6,825 nt of DNA from Bacteroidales bacterium GP1 (GTDB lineage: Bacteria > Bacteroidota > Bacteroidia > Bacteroidales > Muribaculaceae), in contig DAAI01000015.1 in the NCBI GenBank assembly GCA_001701105.1, forward strand, positions 12,618 to 19,442, read 5' to 3'. A program made the position numbers and the translations under genes. The notes below the pieces were generated by a model, which was given only the letters and a program-made list of their open reading frames with translations, had not been told where the DNA came from and searched no databases. Of this stretch, positions 1-5,351 are shown piece by piece. Position 1 is the stretch's first letter; each line of letters opens with the position of its first letter.

Positions 1-1402
1 CAACGGGCGCCGCATTGTCGAGAGTGGCAGCCGGCGGAGCGAAAGTTATGGCATATGCTTCGATGGGCTCGGCGTTGAGGTCACGATCCTGCACCCGACC
101 CTTGATCTTCTCATTATAAGATAGCTCTTGCTGGCCCGTTGCGCTGACAGTGACAAGACGATTGAATTTATCGATCACGTCATTCTCATCCACATCCGCA
201 TCATCGGGAGTCCGGGCATCGGTATTTGCAAGTTTTCCCTGGATGGCAGGCCTGTCGAGGGGGTTTGCTTCCGGATTGTGCACATATTGTTTCACGAGTT
301 CGTCGCCCTGATGAGCCATGGTCATGGCGCGGCGCATATCTCCCATGTCGCGGTATGCCTCGGCCATGGCATAATAGGCATTATGGTATCTCGGATAGCG
401 CGCGCGGATGGCGGAGAAAGCCTCGAGGGCCTCCTTAGGATGCTTGCGTTCCAGCTCAACGAGGCCGAGATTGAACCGTGCATGGAAATTGTCGGGGCTG
501 ATCTGGAGCACTTTCTTCAGGTCGGCGGCCGAGCGGTCGAGATCCTTCACTTCATAGCGCAGCAACGCCCTATTGAATAAAGCGGCCTCATTATGGGGAT
601 TTAGCTCGAGCGCGTAATTATAATCAGCCATCGCCCCGAAAAAATCATCGAGGTTATACCTCACGAAAGCGCGATTGAGGTAAAGGTCGGGCTCGCGGGG
701 CTGCAGGCGGATGGCACCCTCCATATCAGCGAGGGCTTCCTCCCAGCGGTCGAGATGAGAGAGGAGCTCGGCCCGGATTAGGTAAGGCTGCACGGTCGTG
801 GCCGCTTTTCCGATAGCCTTGTCGAGGTCGTCAAGGGCGCGCAGAGTATCCCCCTCGAGGGCGTGAAGCCGGCCGCGGGCCGTATGCCCCTCCTCGAATC
901 CCGGAAACATACCCAGCAAAAGATTGAATGTAGAGTCGGCTTCTGCATAGCGATGAAGGTCGGTCTGCGCAACGCCCTTATAATATAGCATATACTTGTC
1001 TCGCGGATTATGGGTGAGGCCGGTATCGTAGTCGAGAATGGCAAGCGAGTCACGCCCTTGTGCCTGGCGGGCGAATCCGCGCAGACGGTAAGTCTCTGTC
1101 CGGAATTTATTGCGCTCGATGGATAACGTGCAGTCTTCCTCGGCCCCTTTGTAGTCTTCGAGTTGGAGTTTGGCGAGTGCCCTATAGAAATAAGGCTCTG
1201 CCATATATGGCTTTGCCTTGATGGCTTGGTTGAAATATTGGATGGAAAGCATATAATCGTCCATCGAAAGGACGTTTCTGCCGATATTCAGCACCTGCTC
1301 GGCGTTAATCTGCGCCGATGCCGTGGCCGGAGCGATGAGAATCGCAGCGGCGATAGAAGCCAGAGTTTTTATGAGCCTACTCCACATAACAATAAAACGC
1401 AT
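1..1402 (-). CDS. Exported tetratricopeptide-repeat protein (partial, C-terminus outside window)
   Basis: Reading the minus strand from the ATG at 1402 gives 467 codons without a stop, so the 3' end lies beyond base 1. The N-terminus is a signal peptide: basic residues Arg9 and Lys12, a hydrophobic stretch at about 14-26, and a likely cleavage after Ala-Ser-Ala at 28-30. From about residue 35 to 375 there are about ten TPR units in strict 34-residue register. Marker prolines at 65, 133, 167, 235, 269, 303 and 337 fit that spacing, and each unit has the small/aromatic TPR pattern (for example 'YLNRAFVRYNLDDFFGAMADY'). A non-TPR tail of about 90 residues follows, first Pro/Asp-rich, then with a charged segment 'NEKIKGRVQDRDL'. 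TPR arrays bind proteins, so a periplasmic or envelope scaffold role is likely, but no partner can be named. A second Met at residue 6 could also be the start. The divergent neighbour at 1578 has its own promoter. Confidence 0.9.
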   Translation of the reverse strand, partial: MRFIVMWSRLIKTLASIAAAILIAPATASAQINAEQVLNIGRNVLSMDDYMLSIQYFNQAIKAKPYMAEPYFYRALAKLQLEDYKGAEEDCTLSIERNKFRTETYRLRGFARQAQGRDSLAILDYDTGLTHNPRDKYMLYYKGVAQTDLHRYAEADSTFNLLLGMFPGFEEGHTARGRLHALEGDTLRALDDLDKAIGKAATTVQPYLIRAELLSHLDRWEEALADMEGAIRLQPREPDLYLNRAFVRYNLDDFFGAMADYNYALELNPHNEAALFNRALLRYEVKDLDRSAADLKKVLQISPDNFHARFNLGLVELERKHPKEALEAFSAIRARYPRYHNAYYAMAEAYRDMGDMRRAMTMAHQGDELVKQYVHNPEANPLDRPAIQGKLANTDARTPDDADVDENDVIDKFNRLVTVSATGQQELSYNEKIKGRVQDRDLNAEPIEAYAITFAPPAATLDNAAPV

Positions 1403-1429
1403 CCCGTCTTCCGTTATTATCCTACCGGC

Positions 1430-1460
1430 TAAATCTAATGTGAGTGTTTTCGGGCCCAAA
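1430..1460 (-). promoter_or_regulatory. Probable Bacteroidetes-type promoter for the TPR gene
   Basis: On the minus strand there is a TTTG at 1460-1457, 19 bases of spacer, then TAGATTTA at 1437-1430. This matches the Bacteroidetes consensus TTTG / TAnnTTTG at all but the last base of the -7 box. Transcription would start near 1423, about 20 bases before the ATG at 1402. The imperfect -7 box makes this less certain than the two plus-strand promoters in the window. Confidence 0.45.
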
Positions 1461-1478
1461 TCCACTGCTTTTTCAATA

Positions 1479-1500
1479 ATCCTCACAAAAATGTGCGGAT
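1479..1500. other. Imperfect dyad between divergent promoters (possible operator)
   Basis: ATCCtCAC at 1479-1486 and GTGcGGAT at 1493-1500 are inverted copies with one mismatch, separated by six A/T bases. The right arm runs into TTTTT, so on the plus strand it resembles a small Rho-independent terminator. However, no plus-strand gene lies upstream to need one. Its place between the two promoters fits a shared regulator site equally well. No regulator family can be assigned. Confidence 0.3.
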
Positions 1501-1523
1501 TTTTAAAAAATAGTGAATTTGAA

Positions 1524-1553
1524 TTTGGAAGTTAAATTATTTTTTTAACTTTG
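1524..1553 (+). promoter_or_regulatory. Bacteroidetes-type promoter for the frameshifted secreted-protein gene
   Basis: TTTG at 1524-1527, 18 bases of AT-rich spacer, then TAACTTTG at 1546-1553, which matches the TAnnTTTG -7 box fully. Transcription would start near 1560, about 20 bases before the ATG at 1578. The TTG at 1551 is inside the -7 box, so it cannot be the start codon. Confidence 0.7.
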
Positions 1554-1577
1554 GCGCACATTAATAAATTCATCGGT

Positions 1578-2359
1578 ATGAAATCGAAAAATGCCAAAGC
1601 CTCCATGTGCCTGATATTGGGATGCATATTAGGCGGTGCGATAAATTTACAGGCGTCAGAAAATTATTTGCGGGCCGGACTTGAGTACACGGTTCGGGCT
1701 GAATATATGGGTTCCTCCGGGGAGGAAAGTTTCGATGCATATTATATCCTTGAAGATGGCCTGGTGACAGGCGGAGAGGAAATTCTCGTGGTAAAAAATC
1801 GCTCGACAGGCATGGAGAGTTCGTGCCTTGCGATACGCTCCGCGTAGATGGAGAAAAAGTATATTATTACCTCCCTTCCGGCAAATGTTGGGAATTGCTT
1901 TATGATTTCTCAATCTCCGTGGGAGAGACAGTTTCGGTAGTGATCCCTGGAAACTGGAACAATGAGAGTGGCAATTTGCAGACTTTGCGTTGCATGGGTT
2001 CGAAAGAAGATGAGGGGATAAAGATGCTCTACATGCTTGAGCAGGAGATTGCAGAGAGCGGTGACATCTATAACCCGGTCTATGGAACCTGGATAGCAGG
2101 CTTAGGAAGCACAAAAGGGGTGATCTCAATGCTCTTTTTCAACTCAAGCGGTGGCACCACAACCTTAATAGAGGCTAAACTCGGGGACAGCATCATCTAT
2201 AGCAAACCCTCGGGTATCGAATCCGCGATCGCAGGCAGCGTGGAGAGCCCGGAAATCTGGTATAATCTTGATGGAACGAAGATGGAAGGAGCGCCCACTG
2301 CAAAGGGCCTTTATATAGTTCGAAGGGGCGCGAAGGCAGAAAAAAGAATCACAAATTAA
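1578..2359 (+). pseudogene. Small secreted Bacteroidales protein, disrupted by a -1 frameshift
   Basis: Two open frames together make one protein. Frame one runs from the ATG at 1578 to a stop at 1845-1847 (89 residues). The other is open from 1754 to the stop at 2357-2359. Shifting back one base at the A6 run (1793-1798) joins them into about 260 residues, reading '..EEILVVKKSLDRHGEFVPCD..' through the junction; the 15 or so zero-frame residues after the run look unrelated. Residues 1-27 form a signal peptide with a hydrophobic core at about 10-22 and probable cleavage near 'LQAS'. The mature part is beta-rich by eye, with 'LLYDFSISVGETV' and 'GTWIAGLGSTKG', phrases I associate with uncharacterised Bacteroidales exported proteins. 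The end, 'WYNLDGTKMEG..KGLYIVRRG', resembles the short C-terminal module seen on many Bacteroidota surface or type IX-secreted proteins. The function is unknown. Loss of one A from an A7 run, an assembly error, or programmed frameshifting would all explain the break. Confidence 0.7.
1773..1827 (+). other. Candidate -1 frameshift signal (slippery heptamer plus hairpin)
   Basis: In the zero frame the codons read GTA AAA AAT, giving the heptamer A AAA AAT at 1793-1799, the X XXY YYZ form for -1 slippage. A purine-rich Shine-Dalgarno-like GGAGAGGA lies at 1773-1780, 12 bases upstream. Nine bases downstream, 1809-1827 can fold into an 8-pair stem (two G-U pairs) with a GAG loop. Slippage would enter exactly the frame that encodes the rest of the protein. 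Each element is weak and could occur by chance, and A-runs are also common sites of simple indels. Confidence 0.3.
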
Positions 2360-2372
2360 GGGATATTTCTGC

Positions 2373-2427
2373 CTCCGGCAAATATTCGACACCCCCGTGC
2401 TCATCACGCAGAAGGGCTTGCCGGGAG
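2373..2427 (+). repeat. Long-range inverted repeat in the 122-base spacer before ndh
   Basis: CTCCGGCAA at 2373-2381 is complementary to TTGCC-g-GGAG at 2418-2427, giving nine pairs with one bulged G around a 36-base loop. Inside the loop CGTG (2396-2399) can pair with CACG (2405-2408). There is no T-tract after it, so it is not a standard terminator. It could be a structured leader for ndh or processed-transcript structure. I see no convincing TTTG/TAnnTTTG promoter in 2360-2481. Confidence 0.35.
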
Positions 2428-2481
2428 AGGGATAAACTATTGCAACAGTGGATTGTTAAAATAATAACAGACGTAGCAATT

Positions 2482-3777
2482 ATGAACAGAAAAACCCAAA
2501 ATAGCAAAGGCAAGGAGAGGATTGTCATAATCGGGGGTGGCTTTGCCGGGCTTAATCTTTGCAAAAGATTAGACGCCGACAGATATGATATTTGTCTTGT
2601 GGATAGAAATAACTTCAATTGTTTTCCACCGTTGTTCTATCAAGTGGCGTCATCAGGACTGGTAAGCGCGAATATATGCTTTCCGTTCAGGCGCGAGTTC
2701 AAGGGGCACCGCAACATAAGCTACCACATGGGCCATGTAAAGATGGTGAATCCGAAGGAAAAGACCATCACAACAAGTTACGAGACGCTTAGCTACGACC
2801 GACTGATCCTGGCGGCCGGGAGCACCAATAATTATTTTGGGATGCCGAATCTGTCGCAGGAGACCTTCGGCATAAAGACAGTATCGGAAGCTGCGCATAC
2901 CCGCGATGAGATCCTCGACCGCTTCGAGCGTGGCGCGCTATGCAAGGATAAGGAGCGGCGCCGGCAACTGCTGAGTTTTCTTGTGGTAGGCGGAGGCCCC
3001 TCGGGGGTGGAGATAGCCGGCGCATTGGGAGAGATGAAGAAGTATATCCTGAAAAAAGAATATCCGGAGCTCGAAGCCGACGATGTGACAATCACTCTTG
3101 TGGAGGGTACCGGCGACCTGCTGGGCGCGATGCGTGCCAAATCGCGGCAATACGCACTGGAGGCATTGAAAAACCTCATGGTGAATGTAAGATTGAACAC
3201 CATGATGAAGGATTATACAGATAAATATGTTACCTTTGCAGATGGAAAGCGGGAGTATTACGAGACAGTGATCTGGACCGCCGGAGTGAAGGGAGAGCCG
3301 ATCCCGGGCATGCCTGAAGCTACGATAGGGCGTGGCAACCGCCTGATAGTGGATGAATATAACCGGGTGAAATATTTTGAGGATTCGATATATGCCGTAG
3401 GCGATATTGCCCTGATGGAGTGCGAGGACTATCCCCACGGGCATCCGCAGATGGCGCAGCCTGCCATTCAGCAGGCGCGGAACCTTGCAAAGAACCTGAA
3501 TGTCGGCGAATGGCGCACGCCGTTCAGATATAACGACAAGGGCTCGATGGCCACGATAGGGAAGAATAAAGCAGTGGCCGATCTCAAAGGGATGAGCTTC
3601 ACCGGATTCTTCGCATGGTGGATATGGATGGTAATACATCTGCTGTCGATTCTGGGAATGCGCAATAAGCTGAGCGTGTTGACCAACTGGACATGGAATT
3701 ACCTCTTCTATTCCACTTCGCTAAGGCTCTTGTTGCGCCCGACGAAATATCCCCTCCGGAAGCACTGGGGAGAATGA
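2482..3777 (+). CDS. ndh: Type II NADH dehydrogenase (NDH-2), NADH:quinone oxidoreductase
   Basis: A single-polypeptide flavoprotein that oxidises NADH and passes electrons through FAD to membrane menaquinone without pumping ions. The 431-residue length fits the family. The N-terminal FAD-binding Rossmann motif 'IIGGGFAGLN' is at 16-25, followed by acidic Asp41 at the end of the next strand and the NDH-2 segment 'PPLFYQVASSGL' at 49-60. The NADH-binding Rossmann motif 'VVGGGPSGVEIAG' is at 168-180. The FAD-contacting 'AVGD' is at 305-308, followed by 'MAQPAIQQA', the family's quinone/flavin-site helix. The C-terminal region from about 375 ('GFFAWWIWMVIHLL' onward) is the aromatic, amphipathic membrane anchor. 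I chose the ATG at 2482; an in-frame TTG at 2440 would add 14 residues before the Rossmann strand and is unlikely. Asn46 sits where relatives usually have His. Two plus-strand genes follow closely, suggesting an operon. Other FAD-dependent disulfide-reductase-fold enzymes are less likely given the anchor. Confidence 0.93.
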   Translation: MNRKTQNSKGKERIVIIGGGFAGLNLCKRLDADRYDICLVDRNNFNCFPPLFYQVASSGLVSANICFPFRREFKGHRNISYHMGHVKMVNPKEKTITTSYETLSYDRLILAAGSTNNYFGMPNLSQETFGIKTVSEAAHTRDEILDRFERGALCKDKERRRQLLSFLVVGGGPSGVEIAGALGEMKKYILKKEYPELEADDVTITLVEGTGDLLGAMRAKSRQYALEALKNLMVNVRLNTMMKDYTDKYVTFADGKREYYETVIWTAGVKGEPIPGMPEATIGRGNRLIVDEYNRVKYFEDSIYAVGDIALMECEDYPHGHPQMAQPAIQQARNLAKNLNVGEWRTPFRYNDKGSMATIGKNKAVADLKGMSFTGFFAWWIWMVIHLLSILGMRNKLSVLTNWTWNYLFYSTSLRLLLRPTKYPLRKHWGE

Positions 3778-3817
3778 CAAAAAAAGATTGAAAATAAAAA
3801 CCATAAAGAATCGGAAG

Positions 3818-4711
3818 ATGAGATCGACTAATATATTCCGGAGCGCCGGCATAGTGATTATCACGGGGATGTTGACCGGATGCAGCCTCTTTAACGGAGG
3901 AGGCCTTTTCGGGCCAAAGAATGTGAAGCAGGACCCTATTCTTCCGCACGACCGCGAATCCATAGCCACTTCAACGGCATTGAAAACATACACCTCGGAA
4001 GAGATCAGGAACGGTATCGTGAAAGGCGACTGGGCAATAGAAAAGGTCTATGGCAAGGATGCCGTAGGAGAGACGGCCCCTTACCTGAAATTCGTCCCGG
4101 CCGAGAAGCGGGTTTATGGAAATAACGGATGCAACACTCTGAATGCTTCGTATGTGTATAACCCGGCGGATTCCACATTGAGTTTCGACCGGATAGCCTC
4201 CACCATGAGCCTATGCGCCATGGAAGGCATTACCGAACAGGAGGTCAATATGGCATTGGCGAACACCAAATATTATACATGGAATGAGAAAGGATCGGAA
4301 TATTATCTACACTTCTTCGATTCGAATCATCTGGAGGTGATGCGGCTGATGCATCAGAATTTCGATTTTCTCAACGGAACATGGCGCGTTATTGAGATAG
4401 GAAAGGATAAAGTGGATGTGGAAGATATGAAATTGGTGATCGATGTGCCTGAAGGAAAATTGCATGGCAATACGGGGTGCAATATAATGAACGGCAATTT
4501 CGAGATAGATATGGATCAGGCAAATGCCATATCATTCAATTCCATAGCCTTGACTCAGATGGCGTGTCCGGATATGAAGTGGGAGACAGCCCTTGTGGTT
4601 GCCCTTGAGGAGGCAAGTTCGGCCAAGCCGATAAATCCGCAGGAGGTATTGCTGTTCAATTCGGGCCATAAGCAGGTGCTGAAACTAAAGCGTGCGGCGC
4701 CCGAAAAATAA
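3818..4711 (+). CDS. Lipoprotein with two tandem META (HslJ-like) domains
   Basis: The 297-residue product starts with a lipoprotein signal peptide: Arg2 and Arg8, a hydrophobic core at 10-19, and lipobox 'LTGC' with Cys22 as the lipidated residue. A Gly-rich linker follows. Two META domains come next. The first begins near Trp72, with 'GNNGCN' at 101-106 and Cys133 in 'MSLCAME'. The second begins at 'LNGTWRVIEIG' (Trp189 in it), with 'GNTGCN' at 217-222 and Cys250 in 'MACPDM'. The domains repeat at about 116-residue spacing. META domains occur in E. coli HslJ, a heat-inducible outer-membrane protein linked to novobiocin resistance; their biochemistry is poorly known. Location should be the envelope, lipid-anchored. 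I chose the ATG at 3818; a TTG at 3788 would add 10 Lys-rich residues and is possible but less likely. It lies 40 bases after ndh and 14 before hslR, so cotranscription is likely. Confidence 0.88.
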   Translation: MRSTNIFRSAGIVIITGMLTGCSLFNGGGLFGPKNVKQDPILPHDRESIATSTALKTYTSEEIRNGIVKGDWAIEKVYGKDAVGETAPYLKFVPAEKRVYGNNGCNTLNASYVYNPADSTLSFDRIASTMSLCAMEGITEQEVNMALANTKYYTWNEKGSEYYLHFFDSNHLEVMRLMHQNFDFLNGTWRVIEIGKDKVDVEDMKLVIDVPEGKLHGNTGCNIMNGNFEIDMDQANAISFNSIALTQMACPDMKWETALVVALEEASSAKPINPQEVLLFNSGHKQVLKLKRAAPEK

Positions 4712-4725
4712 GGATAATAATATAA

Positions 4726-5160
4726 ATGACTGAAGAAAGAGTAGATAAATGGCTCTGGGCGATGAGAGTTTTCAAGACGCGCACTATCGCCACAGATGCC
4801 TGTAAGAAAGGACGGGTAAGCATCGGGGGCTCGCCCGTGAAGCCCTCACGAGCCATAAAGGCTGGCGACATAATTGATGTGAAGAAACCCCCGATCACAT
4901 ATACCTTCCGGGTGGTGCAGTTGACGGCCAATAGATTAGGAGCGCGTCTCGTGCCGGAATATCTGGAGAATCTAACACCGCCGTCGCAATATGAATTGCT
5001 GGAGATGACAAAGATGTCGGGTTTCGTCGACCGCAGGAAAGGCCTCGGCCGCCCGACAAAACGCGAAGGACGCAAATTGTCGGAATTCCGGGATGATGCC
5101 GGCTCTTATGCCGACACATATTTCCTCGACTGGGAAGACGATGAGGATGATGAGAAATAG
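4726..5160 (+). CDS. hslR: Hsp15-like S4-domain RNA-binding protein
   Basis: This 144-residue protein opens with an S4 RNA-binding domain at about 4-65: 'RVDKWLWAMRVFKTRT' is the diagnostic start of the Hsp15 family, followed by 'KKGRVSIGG..VKPSRAIKAGDII'. Downstream, a basic 'RRKGLGRPTKREGRKLSEFR' (about 103-122) corresponds to the basic C-terminal region of E. coli Hsp15. The last residues, from 'WEDDEDDEK', are strongly acidic. In E. coli, Hsp15 binds 50S subunits that still carry peptidyl-tRNA and helps recycle them; here that role is inferred from homology. RqcP, a shorter S4 protein with a related role in Gram-positives, is the main alternative, but the length and C-terminal basic segment favour Hsp15. 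It is the last gene of a likely ndh-META-hslR operon. The start at 4726 follows an AT-rich stretch with no Shine-Dalgarno, as usual for Bacteroidota. Confidence 0.9.
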   Translation: MTEERVDKWLWAMRVFKTRTIATDACKKGRVSIGGSPVKPSRAIKAGDIIDVKKPPITYTFRVVQLTANRLGARLVPEYLENLTPPSQYELLEMTKMSGFVDRRKGLGRPTKREGRKLSEFRDDAGSYADTYFLDWEDDEDDEK

Positions 5161-5250
5161 TAACGTCTGACGGCAATAAGCCTTATTATCTCATTATACT
5201 TAATTCGCAATTCCGTGTTTAATCTGCAATATGTTGATTTATGCAGGGGA

Positions 5251-5282
5251 TTTGCGGGAATCAAAAAAAATTATTAACTTTG
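5251..5282 (+). promoter_or_regulatory. Bacteroidetes-type promoter for thrS
   Basis: TTTG at 5251-5254, a 20-base spacer ending in an A-rich run, then a perfect -7 box TAACTTTG at 5275-5282. Transcription would start at about 5287-5290, giving a leader of about 62 bases before the thrS ATG. The rest of 5161-5351 holds no gene. I see no T-box or strong terminator, only weak AT-rich dyads. Confidence 0.75.
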
Positions 5283-5351
5283 CGCGCTTGTAGGAGAGAG
5301 CGCGTATGCCGAGCCTGCACGAATAGGAATAAAGACGATTACATCCTTTAT

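Noticed and set aside
128..580. Plus-strand open frame of 150 residues
   Set aside because: It lies antisense to the TPR gene, whose frame shows a clear 34-residue repeat and signal peptide; the plus-strand product shows no recognisable family.
1656..2129. Minus-strand open frame of 157 residues
   Set aside because: It is antisense to the secreted-protein gene, and its Ser/Leu/Arg/His-rich composition is typical of a shadow frame.
2938..3639. Minus-strand open frame of 233 residues inside ndh
   Set aside because: The opposite strand encodes NDH-2 with all its motifs; the antisense product is His/Ile-rich and has no domain.
5174..5186. AATAA-GCC-TTATT dyad after hslR as a terminator
   Set aside because: The stem is five A-T pairs only, with no T-tract following, so it is too weak to call.
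5224..5246. CTGCA/TGCAG dyad just upstream of the thrS -33 element
   Set aside because: There are only five pairs across a 13-base gap, expected by chance in a spacer of this size.
5283..5304. CGCGCT/AGCGCG hairpin at the thrS start region
   Set aside because: The expected transcription start (5287-5290) falls within the 5' arm, so the full stem would not form in the RNA. As a DNA dyad it is short.
5306..5326. Six-codon frame (MPSLHE) in the thrS leader as an attenuation peptide
   Set aside because: It has no Thr codons, and there is no terminator-antiterminator pair between it and thrS, so it is most likely chance.
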